From positions 248,001-312,000 of the forward strand of contig JAUJNG010000002.1 of assembly GCA_030448265.1 (NCBI GenBank): 64,000 nt of DNA, in the 5' to 3' direction. The notes below the pieces were generated by a model. It was not told where the DNA came from. It saw only the letters and a list, made by a program, of their open reading frames with translations, and made no database searches. The stretch comes from Abditibacterium sp. Lineage in GTDB: Bacteria; Armatimonadota; Abditibacteriia; Abditibacteriales; Abditibacteriaceae. Position numbers and translations under genes: made by a program. Positions within the stretch are counted from its first letter, which is position 1; each line of letters starts with the position of its first letter. This document shows, in pieces, positions 33,006 to 42,225 of this stretch.

Positions 33006-34832
33006 TTACGTCGCAGGAACGGGAATGACTCCTGTTTTGGGAAGGTCTTCGGGGGAAAATTGGTCGTCTGCAATCTCGTCTTCCTGGCAGGTTTCGTCCT
33101 CATCGGGGATTTCGATCTCTTCGTCTGCCGAATCCGACAGGTGGTGTTCCGATTCGTCTTCCTCTTTTAGTTCGTGTTGTTGAACGGATGTATGTCCCAG
33201 CACAAAATCGAGATGAGGCGTTTCGCCGCCGAAGCGAATCGCTTCACGCGCTTCCTGCGATAGCAGCAGGCAAGCCGCGAATCTGAGCAGTTCGTGAGAA
33301 GGGACGGCTTGCAGCAGGGCGTAAGCCCCAGCTTCGTCACCTTCGTCATCGAACAACTCCGCCCAGGGCAACGGGATTTTGAGGTCGCGTCCGATTTGCT
33401 CGACAAGTCCAGGCCAGGTTTCGCGTTCGCCGTAGCGCAAGTGCCCTCCAAAGATAATCGGCATAGCCAGCAGCGCCGCCGTTTTATCGGATGCGCCTTC
33501 TCCCTCACCAATGACCACTTCTTTGGCCTGGTTCCACAGCGTGAGGAAGTGCCGTCTCCTCGCTTCTTCATGGGCCTCACGTTCAGCTTTGACCAGTTCG
33601 CTGAACCGATGGGGGTCAAGACAAATGGGGCGCTTCTGGGTCGGATCGCCCGTGTCCGATTCGCTGCGGCAGGGGCACTGCGCGCTGCATCCGGCGGGAA
33701 GCGTAGCATGGGACAGGTCGCGGTAGGATCCGTGGGGCAGTTGGGCGGTCTCGATGCGGGTTCTACCTTCCTGACGCGCCGCTTCCATGACCCGCGTCGC
33801 CTCCTGTTGGCGAAGCAGAACGGCGGTGTCCTGCTTTTTGCGCCACTCTTCGGGCTTGAGGCAGTAGGAACTGTAGCCACTGCGGACATAGGCTTTATGC
33901 GGGCATTTACCGCACTCGTCCCTCCAGTCGAATTTGGTTTTGTAGTCCAGTTCGACCAGCAGTCTTTGCGCCTTCAGTTCGGTCGCGTTGGGCAGGGGTG
34001 TAGTATGGAGCGAAAGCGCCGTCAGGTGATCGCGCGCTACGCGGTTTGCCACCAGAACGCATAACTGCTCGAAGGTCGCCAGCGCCAGCAGTTCATGGCC
34101 GTGCGAAGCGGTCAGCTTCTTTTCGTAAATCAACTTCTGCACCGGAGCGGGCAGGTTCAAGAGCTTGATGGTCTCTCGAATCGTCGCCACGCTCTTGCCG
34201 ACCTTCTTGGCGATGCGTTCTTCCTTCATGCGAAATTCGAGCATCAGCCGTTTGTAGCCGGCGGCTTCTTCTATGACGGACAGGTTAGAGCGCTGGATGT
34301 TCTCCAGCAACGCCAACTCGGCAGCTTGGGCATCGTTGAGGTCGTCGCGAACGATGGCGGGAATGAGGCGGCGATTGGCTGCTTTGCAGGCCCGCAGACG
34401 CCGCTCGCCCGCGACCAACTCGTAGCGAACCAGGCTGCCAGCCTTTTTGGGCACAGAACCTTGGCCATTCGACTTTTCACCCGTGCCATTCGAGGGAACC
34501 TTGCCGTTAAGCAGAGCTTTCGCATCGGCTTTGCTGGTGCGGACGATGATGGGCTGTTGCACACCGTTGGCGCGCACGCTGGACACCAGATCGGCCATTT
34601 CCGCTTCGTCGAAGGATTGGCGAGGCTGGTAAGGACTGGCTTCGATGCGCTCTACTGGGAGCAGGATGATTTGCCAGACCGGTTTCGTTTTTTGGCTGTG
34701 AGTGTCGGCTTTTGAAGTAGGCCTGTTTTTACTGGGAGCGAGGTTGGTTACAAGCGGCTCCACTGCGCCGTTTTCAGGTGGGTTTTTCGCCGTAACGGGT
34801 GTGGGAAGTGCCGCGGTCGGGAGGGATGACAT
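33006..34832 (-). CDS. parB: ParB/RepB/Spo0J-type partition protein with Cys-rich insert
   Basis: About 608 residues from ATG 34832 (AAGGA ribosome site). The ParB N domain has SPYQPRQSFDEAEM, VQQPIIVR and the CTP-binding VAGERRLRA motif. An HTH follows (SNLSVIEEAAGYKRLMLEFR, KKVGKSVATIRETIKLL). The C-terminal half holds two cysteine groups (CGKCPHKAY...YC; CSAQCPCRSE...PIC) and a helical domain, then a very acidic tail. ParB-type proteins bind centromere-like DNA for plasmid partition; no parA is visible in the window. The long C-terminal extension with likely zinc sites suggests a plasmid regulator rather than chromosomal ParB. Confidence 0.85.
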   Translation of the reverse strand: MSSLPTAALPTPVTAKNPPENGAVEPLVTNLAPSKNRPTSKADTHSQKTKPVWQIILLPVERIEASPYQPRQSFDEAEMADLVSSVRANGVQQPIIVRTSKADAKALLNGKVPSNGTGEKSNGQGSVPKKAGSLVRYELVAGERRLRACKAANRRLIPAIVRDDLNDAQAAELALLENIQRSNLSVIEEAAGYKRLMLEFRMKEERIAKKVGKSVATIRETIKLLNLPAPVQKLIYEKKLTASHGHELLALATFEQLCVLVANRVARDHLTALSLHTTPLPNATELKAQRLLVELDYKTKFDWRDECGKCPHKAYVRSGYSSYCLKPEEWRKKQDTAVLLRQQEATRVMEAARQEGRTRIETAQLPHGSYRDLSHATLPAGCSAQCPCRSESDTGDPTQKRPICLDPHRFSELVKAEREAHEEARRRHFLTLWNQAKEVVIGEGEGASDKTAALLAMPIIFGGHLRYGERETWPGLVEQIGRDLKIPLPWAELFDDEGDEAGAYALLQAVPSHELLRFAACLLLSQEAREAIRFGGETPHLDFVLGHTSVQQHELKEEDESEHHLSDSADEEIEIPDEDETCQEDEIADDQFSPEDLPKTGVIPVPAT

Positions 34833-34837
34833 GGTGT

Positions 34838-34905
34838 TCCTTGTTGTCAAAGAGCGGGAAATTGTCGAAGCCTTTACTGGCTTCAACTCTCCTTGCCCCC
34901 TCACA
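34838..34905 (-). promoter_or_regulatory. Structured 5' leader of parB
   Basis: As mRNA: CAAGGAGAGTT, hairpin GAAGCC-AGTAAA-GGCTTC, then TTTCCCGCTCTTTGACAACA and the ribosome site. The flanking blocks match those upstream of the DUF932 gene while the hairpin differs in sequence but keeps pairing. Confidence 0.65.
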
Positions 34906-35185
34906 GTAGGACACCTCGCACCTCCTCTCAATCGCCGTTGCTTTCAAGCATTGAAAAATCCGTTTCTACCGAAAAACACGAGATATTTTTGCATCTCCTA
35001 CGCGACTCGCAGCAAGACTCGCACCTGGCACAGCAGCAGGCTGTCCTGTGGGAGCGTCAATTCTCGTCGGCGTGCATGAATTCGATGGACATTGAGCGAG
35101 CGGCACAAAAACACAGACCGCCCGTGCCCATCAAGTGGGCGCGAAAACATCAGGGTTGAAAGAAACAGTTACCGTATGCGTTGTC
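34906..35185. other. Intergenic region between cmr6 and parB
   Basis: No gene. It should contain the parB promoter and the end of the cmr transcript. A weak hairpin (GTGCCCAT...GTGGGCGC) near 35120-35145 may serve as terminator of the cmr operon. Confidence 0.35.
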
Positions 35186-36271
35186 TCACCATCCGTCCCA
35201 CACTGCCTTGACAGCAATCCCGTCTCGGCGAGTCACTTGGGCAAGAAACAATGTGGCTCCCGTTCCCCAATTGGCTTTTGCCTCAATGTGTGGCAGTCCA
35301 GTGCATCTCACCAATTCTTCCTTCTCCGTTGCAACTTGCACTGTGGTTCCAGAAGGAGCCGCGGTCATCGTGACGAATTCGGTTTCTGTGATCTGGTGGG
35401 GCAGCTTTTGCTGTAAAGCTTCAAATTGTTCGACGTTATCTCTCATCCGACCATAGCCAACAGCGGTTTTGGCGCCCGCTCCTAACCATTCCAGCGCGGC
35501 CTGCAACTCTTTCATCGCTTCGACAACTTCATCGGGATTCGTATTGCCGCGCGGAGCGATCTGAAATAAAAATTTAGCCTGTTTCACCACTAAAAAGACG
35601 ATAGGAATTGGCGAGTGGTAGTCAGCGGGAACTTTCTCCGGTTCTTCGCTTACGTCGGTGATTGAGGCGCCCTGCTCAAGCCATTTCCCCATATGCGGGT
35701 TGGTGATGTCGGGCCCCATCTCCATAGGTGGCTCTGTTTCCACAGGTTGGACAGGAATCGCGTCGAAGAAAATCAAATCACCCGCTTTGGCTTTTTCTGA
35801 TTTCTCGTCGTTTTCATCGCGGCCAAACCAACGGTGAATTCTCTCTTTTTTCTCCTCTTCCTGCCCGTCTTCAAAAAGCCATTCTTCGACCCAGGCGCGC
35901 AGCAAACCCTTGACGGCGCTTCCGGTTAAATAAGGCACACCCAGAGTGGGGTGCCAGGAAAACCCGTTTTCAACTGGGTGAGGAATGCCCAATCCTGTTA
36001 CAAAGTGCCACTGCGTCTCAAAGACCTTCTGTTTGGCACCTAAGCATTGGCCAAGTTCCATCTGACGTATGACGAACCTTTCTATCACCTGGCGATTCTC
36101 CGGCGAAGATCGCCGGTCGCTCACCCGCCGAATCCACTCGGATTTATCCCCATCCTCTATTTGCCAGCTTGCATTATAGAAATGGAAAAATTTATCCCAC
36201 CACAATCCCATATGGCCATCGGCACGCAAGCGTGACGGTGCGCCATGATCTCGATAGAGCGGCAAACTCAT
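35186..36271 (-). CDS. cmr6: Type III-B CRISPR RAMP protein Cmr6
   Basis: 361 residues with the RAMP features of Cmr6: TGLGIPHPVENGFSWHPTLG, VPYLTGSAVKGLLRAW (the conserved G-S-x-KG element), and the glycine-rich GAGAKTAVGYGRM. It overlaps cmr5 by 4 bp and is the last gene of the cmr operon. Cmr6 forms part of the backbone and head of the Cmr effector that binds crRNA and target RNA. Confidence 0.92.
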   Translation of the reverse strand: MSLPLYRDHGAPSRLRADGHMGLWWDKFFHFYNASWQIEDGDKSEWIRRVSDRRSSPENRQVIERFVIRQMELGQCLGAKQKVFETQWHFVTGLGIPHPVENGFSWHPTLGVPYLTGSAVKGLLRAWVEEWLFEDGQEEEKKERIHRWFGRDENDEKSEKAKAGDLIFFDAIPVQPVETEPPMEMGPDITNPHMGKWLEQGASITDVSEEPEKVPADYHSPIPIVFLVVKQAKFLFQIAPRGNTNPDEVVEAMKELQAALEWLGAGAKTAVGYGRMRDNVEQFEALQQKLPHQITETEFVTMTAAPSGTTVQVATEKEELVRCTGLPHIEAKANWGTGATLFLAQVTRRDGIAVKAVWDGW

Positions 36272-36675
36272 GTGCCTTCACCATCCATAAACGCGGAGGC
36301 GAACTGTTTGACCCAGGTCATCAGCAAAATGGCCTCGGCCTGGGCTGCGACATAGGTTACTCGGTCGCACTGGGTAACAGCGTCGAGCGCGTTTTCATAT
36401 TCCTCAAAGGGACGATCTGTATCGAGGAGCCAGCCTTCGAGAATCGCGTAAAGGCAGTTGTAGCCGTCTTTGCGGCCCTTGCTTTTGAAAAACGCCAGCG
36501 CCTGTCCCAATCCGTTGGCGTGAACCATAAACGGGAGTTCGCTGGCTCGGGCCTTGAATTTCTTGCGGTTGCTCTTTCGTTCACCCAGTGGCTGGGCCGC
36601 GAACTGCTCCGCGTAATTTTGCACCTGTTGAAGCGCGTAGGCCGCTCGCTCTTGTTGCACTGCTTGAATGGCCAT
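36268..36675 (-). CDS. cmr5: Type III-B small subunit Cmr5
   Basis: 135-residue helical protein with the Cmr5 pattern: RAAYALQQVQNYAEQ, SELPFMVHANGLGQALAFFK (the conserved P.mI..NGL...laf.ksK) and a C-terminal TWVKQFASAF. It sits 2 bp after cmr4 and overlaps cmr6. It forms the inner filament that contacts target RNA. Confidence 0.92.
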   Translation of the reverse strand: MAIQAVQQERAAYALQQVQNYAEQFAAQPLGERKSNRKKFKARASELPFMVHANGLGQALAFFKSKGRKDGYNCLYAILEGWLLDTDRPFEEYENALDAVTQCDRVTYVAAQAEAILLMTWVKQFASAFMDGEGT

Positions 36676-36677
36676 TT

Positions 36678-37685
36678 CTATCCATCCTCCTGCTGAACTG
36701 CATCATCCGGCTGCGTGGGAGCAACGAAAGCGACTTTGCACCATCCCATCCCCACGGTTTCATTGCCGCCCAGTTGCAAATAGGGTTTGGCTCCAAACAG
36801 ATCAACTTCGATATGCCGCAGAACTTCTCTCGCGGTCTTCCGACTCTCCTGCTGGCGCGACGGTTGGGCTTGCAACGCAACATAAAGCACTGTTTTCGGC
36901 GGCAGGGTTTCCTCATACCACAGCGCCCCATCCTTTACCCGCTTATGGGCATTGTCGATGGCGATGTGAGGCGTGACCGGCGTAGCGAACTGGGCGAGGT
37001 GAGCGAAAATGTCGTCGCTGACGACAACCAATTGGTTGCCGAGCAAGTCGGAGGCTTGCGGGATGTTCATGAATTGGGACAAAAAGCTGATTAGTAGCGT
37101 CAAATTACGACCTGTCTTAGTGAAGCTCAGTTCTTCCAGAAACAGTTTTGAGGCTCCTTGTCCCGCAGCATTCTGGGGAGTGGCAGTTCCTGCGCTGGCT
37201 TTATGAATGATCGCTTCCTCATCAGGAGCGAGTTTTTCCAGTTCGGCTTGCAATGTCGGGGAAACCGCAAAACCTAATCGCTGGCAATCGGCTACAGCGC
37301 GGCGTAAATTCGCCGGACAGGCCACCCACTTAAAGTGTCCAGTCAAAGAACGAACCGGCAACAGCAGAAGCCGCGCGTCGCCTACGCTGAGGGCGCCGGC
37401 ATAGGAACCGTCGCCCGAAGCCAAATTGCTCAGGGGAGGCCCGAACACTTCGTTCACCCAAGGGGCGCCAGAGGCCGCTCGGTGCAAAGCTTGTTCGACA
37501 TCCAATTCTTCGTTCCTTTGGTCATCCGCTGCCGTCCGTAAGGCGCCTTTAGTCCCCGAACCAAAAACGCACGGCCATCCGGTGTGTGCTTCGCGTTGAA
37601 TTGGCAGGTCAATGACGCCCGTTGAGCTACTTGCCCCTGCATGCAGACTTGTTTCCGCCAGTAGTCCTAAAATTGCGCTCGCCAT
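36678..37685 (-). CDS. cmr4: Type III-B backbone RNase Cmr4
   Basis: 335 residues from ATG 37685. The N-terminus (SLHAGASSSTGVIDLPIQRE) carries the catalytic Asp at residue 26, the same position as Asp26 of Pyrococcus Cmr4 that cuts target RNA at 6-nt intervals. GSGTKGALR is the RAMP glycine loop and the end has GGNETVGMGW. It lies 72 bp downstream of cmr3. The complex should therefore retain target-RNA cleavage. Confidence 0.93.
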   Translation of the reverse strand: MASAILGLLAETSLHAGASSSTGVIDLPIQREAHTGWPCVFGSGTKGALRTAADDQRNEELDVEQALHRAASGAPWVNEVFGPPLSNLASGDGSYAGALSVGDARLLLLPVRSLTGHFKWVACPANLRRAVADCQRLGFAVSPTLQAELEKLAPDEEAIIHKASAGTATPQNAAGQGASKLFLEELSFTKTGRNLTLLISFLSQFMNIPQASDLLGNQLVVVSDDIFAHLAQFATPVTPHIAIDNAHKRVKDGALWYEETLPPKTVLYVALQAQPSRQQESRKTAREVLRHIEVDLFGAKPYLQLGGNETVGMGWCKVAFVAPTQPDDAVQQEDG

Positions 37686-37757
37686 AATTAAAGAGTTCCT
37701 TTGCCAAGCTTTCACCAATGATCGGGAAGCCACCATAGCTGGGGTCAAGAGTTGGGG

Positions 37758-38912
37758 TCAAGACCAAACGCCTACGGCGATTTCACCTCGTCCCAGTTCG
37801 GTTTCTCGTCCCAATTTTCGATGATGCAATTGCTCGGCGACGCTTCGAGCGTCACCTTCGATTTCGCAGAAATAGCAACTTCCCGATGGAATCAGACTCC
37901 GCAACGCGCGGGGCTGACGATTGGCCATATCCCAGCCACCTTCGCGCACCGTTTTCCCGATGATCGCTGAGACGAGGCGTAACGTCACGCCGTCGAGTTC
38001 CCAGCGCCATACGCCGCCGTTTTCGTCCTGGCTGGCCTCCGTTTGCTTGAAGCCAGGTGGTTTCCAACTTGGCGTATCGTCCGCGCTGAAGAAATCGGCG
38101 GGCGTGAGCAACACCAGAAGGAGCCGGTTGGAAGCAAAAGTTGGCAACGCCAGTGGCGCGGATGGAAGTGGAGAAACCTCGAAAGAGGAGAATCGGCCTT
38201 CGCCACCCAGTCGCAACATGCCCCTTGGGGGCAGAAACTTTTCATCAATCCCGCCCACTTGCACGCCCAGCGATATTTTCTCGTGCAAACGAATGTGGCG
38301 CGTCTGGTAGAGCAAGCCTTCAATATTGGTGCGCCGCCGCGTATCACGTCCGATGCCGAGCCGCTCCTCGCCGCTCCACAGCGCCCTCGCCCTTCTCACG
38401 TCTTCGTCCGGCTCAGGCACGCCGCCCGACAGCACCTTTTCCAATCCCGCACGAGTCAGCCAGGTATTTTCCAGGGGTGCGGCACCTGGGAGAGGCTGAG
38501 GAAGTTTCGGCAAGCGAATTCGACCTAAATCGCACGCAACCTCATCCTCGCCTGGCACCAGGCGGACGACTTGCCCCTCTTTTTCGAGCAGCAACAGGGG
38601 CGCGGGATACAACCGCTCGCCGTTTTGCAGCAGATAGGGCCCATTGATCAGGAAATTGCCGAAACTTTGGGAGTCGCCGAGTTGGTCGCGCAGGTTTTTG
38701 TGGGTGGTATCATCCACGTTGTTATAGCGATGCCAGTCCACGCCGGAGAATTCTCCGATAGCGGTGCGGATGGCGCCCGCCAGAGTGCGCGCGGGCGGGG
38801 GAAAGTGGCTGGAAAGTTGAGCGCCACCGATGCTGTCAAAGGGGCGTGATTCCCGAAAAAACCAACTGTCGAATGGGTCGAATTGCCACATCCGCGAAGG
38901 TGTTGTGTTCAT
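37758..38912 (-). CDS. cmr3: Type III-B RAMP protein Cmr3
   Basis: 384 residues. FDPFDSWFFRESRPFDSIGG and PPARTLAGAIRTAIG are characteristic of Cmr3, as is RRTNIEGLLYQTRHIRLHEK. It overlaps cas10 by 4 bp. Cmr3 pairs with Cas10 and binds the 5' tag of the crRNA. Confidence 0.92.
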   Translation of the reverse strand: MNTTPSRMWQFDPFDSWFFRESRPFDSIGGAQLSSHFPPPARTLAGAIRTAIGEFSGVDWHRYNNVDDTTHKNLRDQLGDSQSFGNFLINGPYLLQNGERLYPAPLLLLEKEGQVVRLVPGEDEVACDLGRIRLPKLPQPLPGAAPLENTWLTRAGLEKVLSGGVPEPDEDVRRARALWSGEERLGIGRDTRRRTNIEGLLYQTRHIRLHEKISLGVQVGGIDEKFLPPRGMLRLGGEGRFSSFEVSPLPSAPLALPTFASNRLLLVLLTPADFFSADDTPSWKPPGFKQTEASQDENGGVWRWELDGVTLRLVSAIIGKTVREGGWDMANRQPRALRSLIPSGSCYFCEIEGDARSVAEQLHHRKLGRETELGRGEIAVGVWS

Positions 38913-40891
38913 CGCAGACTCCCGCGCGGCTCGATGCCCTTGTGGGCCAGAAATCGCACCAACAACGCGCCGTCCGGTTCCAATCGCTTCGGCTGTTTAA
39001 CGCAAAACGTCGCATTTTGGCCGTGCGCGTCCGTTTTTCGTTCTTGCGGGCGGCACTGCTGCAAAAGCGGCTCGACCAACTCCCTCGCCTGCGCGAGCGT
39101 GATTTTTGTGGTGCGTCCCTGGTGGACACCGGAGGACAGATACTCGGAGGCCAGCAGCAAGGCTTCCTGTTCTTCGGTCAAAACGGCTTCTGGATGGTGT
39201 TTGGTGGGGTTGAGCAACTCGAACCGCTCGCGGATTTTATAGAAAAAGGCGTTGGAAAAAGTTGTCTCGCCGTCCTGTTTCTCGATTTCATCGGCAAGTT
39301 GCTGTAACATGACGTTCCGGCATTTATCATCGAGTGCGACGCGCCAGGGCTGCCCCCACTCGATATCACAGCCGCCTGGCTTCCAGACCCGCACGGCGAG
39401 AGCGTTGCGCCCGCAGCCATCCTTGGCCACATGATCGAGCAGATCGTGAGCGTCGGAGAGTATCCGCCCCAGCGGCATTTTGATGTGGGCGAATTCAATT
39501 GCTCCCGAGAGGGTGCTTGGAATGTCCGTGCCTTCAAACGCTTGCAGGTAAGCATCACGGAGAGCCTTGGCGCAAACCAAAGCATCTTCCAACGGCAGAA
39601 TCGCCAGCACGTCATCGCCTCCCGCGTAGACCAGAAACCCGTTGTGGCTTTGCACGATGCGCGGCACTTCACCGGTGAACTGATCGAGAGCCGCCGCGAT
39701 CTTGGGCTGCTTTTCTCTGTCGCCCATGTGAACGCCCAGGGAATCGCCGTCCATCAGCAAAATTGCGTAAAACGGCGATAGCGGCGCGTCTAATTTGAGT
39801 TCCTTGACCGCGGTCTTGAACGCTGTCAGATTGCGTTGCTGCGCCTGTTGCTGCGAAGGCGGCACATCGTCGCGCACACCATCAAAAAACACGCTGCCGT
39901 TGCGGGCGATAAGGCGGCGCGAAATCCGGTCTTTTTTCCTCACTTTCCCGTTGAATTTCTTCACGGCTTCTTCCAAACATCGGATGCGAGTTTTCCATTC
40001 ATCGTTGCCGCAATCCAACGCCTCAGCCGTTTCCAATACTTTTTGCACCTGCGCTGTGTCGGGATGCCACAGGACGGCCTCCAGCCAATGCGCCGCCGCC
40101 ATATAGGACACCGAGGGCACGCCGGTCTCCAATTTCCAGCCGCGCAGCTTCAAATTTTCGCCCGAAGGCGCCCCTTTTATATCGGTCTTAAACGCCTCGA
40201 AATGGCGCGCGAATCGGCGCTTGACAAAAGCGATGGCGCAGAGTTTTTCGCCTTCTGCCAGGTCGGTCAGCAGGCTGCGGTTTTCCGGCTGCGAGCGCAC
40301 GTCCTGCCAAAATCTTTGCTGATCGTGGCTATTGGGCCGCGCAGCCCCCGATAACTCCTGCCAACCATCCATGACCATGCATTTGACGCCAGGTTCGGGC
40401 GGGGGAAGATGACTGCGCCAGTTCTTGCGCCGGTCGAGCAGGTCGGAAGCCTCGCTGGAAGTCACGATCCAACTGATTTCCCAGAAGTTCGCGTGCTGGC
40501 GTTCCCAGATACGGCGAGATTCGCCATCTCTTGCGAGATTTGGAAAATCTTGGCACCAGACGTGTTCGGCCAAAGCTATCCATGCTTCACGCACGGTGTT
40601 CTCGACCTGCCTCGCATTGAAGGACTGGGAAACCCTGGCCTTGAAGCGGTTGGGAATCGCGCCCTGCCGAGGACTTTGGCCCTTTCCTTCCCCTTCAAGC
40701 CAATCCAGATAACCGGCGGAAGGCCTGGGGAATTCGATTTCGCCGCCTTGTTTTTGGACGGCCAGCATCGCCACGCCCGACAACCACGACAGCAAGAACG
40801 AACCGGCCCAGAAATCGCGGGTGCGCCGTGCCTGAGCAACGAACCCTTGGACGGGGCCGATGGTGAAGTGGAAGGTGTGTTGTTGGCTCAT
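38909..40891 (-). CDS. cas10: Cas10/Cmr2, cyclase subunit without HD domain
   Basis: 660 residues. The Palm domain has FYAILLMDGDSLG (Asp381/383 region) and VYAGGDDVLAIL, with the GGDD cyclase motif at 424-427, so synthesis of cyclic oligoadenylate is expected. The protein starts directly with the Cmr2 segment IGPVQGFVAQARRTRDFWAG; the HD nuclease domain usually before or at the N-terminus is not seen. It overlaps cmr1 and cmr3 by 4 bp each. Signalling would therefore act through the CARF proteins encoded on the other strand, and DNA cleavage by Cas10 is unlikely. Confidence 0.92.
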   Translation of the reverse strand: MSQQHTFHFTIGPVQGFVAQARRTRDFWAGSFLLSWLSGVAMLAVQKQGGEIEFPRPSAGYLDWLEGEGKGQSPRQGAIPNRFKARVSQSFNARQVENTVREAWIALAEHVWCQDFPNLARDGESRRIWERQHANFWEISWIVTSSEASDLLDRRKNWRSHLPPPEPGVKCMVMDGWQELSGAARPNSHDQQRFWQDVRSQPENRSLLTDLAEGEKLCAIAFVKRRFARHFEAFKTDIKGAPSGENLKLRGWKLETGVPSVSYMAAAHWLEAVLWHPDTAQVQKVLETAEALDCGNDEWKTRIRCLEEAVKKFNGKVRKKDRISRRLIARNGSVFFDGVRDDVPPSQQQAQQRNLTAFKTAVKELKLDAPLSPFYAILLMDGDSLGVHMGDREKQPKIAAALDQFTGEVPRIVQSHNGFLVYAGGDDVLAILPLEDALVCAKALRDAYLQAFEGTDIPSTLSGAIEFAHIKMPLGRILSDAHDLLDHVAKDGCGRNALAVRVWKPGGCDIEWGQPWRVALDDKCRNVMLQQLADEIEKQDGETTFSNAFFYKIRERFELLNPTKHHPEAVLTEEQEALLLASEYLSSGVHQGRTTKITLAQARELVEPLLQQCRPQERKTDAHGQNATFCVKQPKRLEPDGALLVRFLAHKGIEPRGSLR

Positions 40892-42072
40892 CCAATAACC
40901 CTTTGAGCGCCAAATTTTGTCGAGAATCGGTCGAGATAATTATGGAGCACAGCCCAATCCACGGTAACACGCTTATCTTGGGAGCGGCGCCCCTTCATCA
41001 CGAGTTGATCCCCGCTCGGCAGAAATTGAGCAGGCAGCAAACTTTGGATGATTGCAGATTCGCCTTGTGGAAAATGATGGGCATGAATGAACAAAGGACT
41101 CGCACGGCGATCCCGATCCTTGCCACCACCAGTGATCTTGAGACTGTCTTCCGTGCTGGAGAAGTAGTAGTTGTGTGGAAGACCAAAAACCACCCGCTTT
41201 GGATGCGTCGCCACCACAGCGCCTGCGGCTGCTTTTTGAGCTAAATCGTGGTCAGGGCGGAATGTCTTTTCTGCCGGCTCACCTCGCACAATGCCACTTC
41301 GTCCGTTGCTCCGGTAGAATTGCATTTCATCTCCGGTGCGGCTCAGTAAAGCTAAAGGCTCTGACCCTGTGAGCGAAATGTCAATTCGGCTCGTCTCCGA
41401 AAATGCGGTAAATGGCGGTAAGTCAGATGGCAGATGAGTGAATAAGGATTTCAATACCTCACCAAACTCGCTTACGGTTTGTGGCACTCTCAGTTGCTGT
41501 CCATTGAGGGCATCTTGGCCTTCCATTGACTGAATCGCCACCGAACCCCACCCTTTACGAGACCGACTGCCCAACCCACCCAGCAATCCCCATAATAATA
41601 TTGCCCTGATAATGCTTTGTCGCTCTACAGGTAGCAGAGTCGGTTTGAACAGGATTTTTAGCGTGAAAGTGCCGGTGTTGATACAGTCGCGTGTGACGCC
41701 ATCTTTGAGGCTGAAGAGCCCTTGCCCCAACAGATACTGGTGGCCCTCCGACCGCGCCTTGAACGGGCCACTGCTCACTTCTCCACAGGGCTTCAGCAAA
41801 AACTTACTCTGTCCATGCTCTTCATTCTCATCTGCCGCAACGCCGAAAAGATGGGCTTCTTTGGCGTGAAGTCGCTGTAAAGCGACGACCACATTGCCAT
41901 CCGCTCTACTCAGGCAATGCCCCCAGTTGAGCGCACGCCACCAGAACCGAAGGGAACCCTTAACGGAAGGCCGACGGAGGACAGATGCCACTTCGATTCG
42001 CTCATTCTTGCTCTGGGTTTCCCCCAAAAACATAGGGGTCACAATTTGAAACGTGGCGCTAAAGAAGTGCAT
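40888..42072 (-). CDS. cmr1: Type III-B RAMP protein Cmr1
   Basis: 394 residues from ATG 42072 (AAAGGA ribosome site); a longer frame reaches 42141. N-terminal FQIVTPMFLGETQSKNERIE, then LRRPSVKGSLRFWWRAL, the strongest Cmr1 signature, and GGLGSRSRKGWGSV. It is the first gene of the minus-strand cmr operon. Cmr1 caps the complex and binds the 3' side of the crRNA/target. Confidence 0.92.
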   Translation of the reverse strand: MHFFSATFQIVTPMFLGETQSKNERIEVASVLRRPSVKGSLRFWWRALNWGHCLSRADGNVVVALQRLHAKEAHLFGVAADENEEHGQSKFLLKPCGEVSSGPFKARSEGHQYLLGQGLFSLKDGVTRDCINTGTFTLKILFKPTLLPVERQSIIRAILLWGLLGGLGSRSRKGWGSVAIQSMEGQDALNGQQLRVPQTVSEFGEVLKSLFTHLPSDLPPFTAFSETSRIDISLTGSEPLALLSRTGDEMQFYRSNGRSGIVRGEPAEKTFRPDHDLAQKAAAGAVVATHPKRVVFGLPHNYYFSSTEDSLKITGGGKDRDRRASPLFIHAHHFPQGESAIIQSLLPAQFLPSGDQLVMKGRRSQDKRVTVDWAVLHNYLDRFSTKFGAQRVIG

Positions 42073-42225
42073 TTTCAAATTCCTTTTGAGGCGTCGGACA
42101 GGAGGTGGCTTTTCGAGCGCTACCTGACAAAGACAGTTCACCTGCTAAATCCTTGACTTTCCCATCAATTTGTCTAAATTGGAGGAAAAGAGCGACGCTA
42201 ATGAAACCAATTGTAACTATTTTTT

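Noticed and set aside
34882-34931. Upstream extension of parB to a start at 34931
   Set aside because: The ATG at 34832 has an AAGGA site and the upstream part coincides with the conserved leader hairpin, so it is more likely untranslated.
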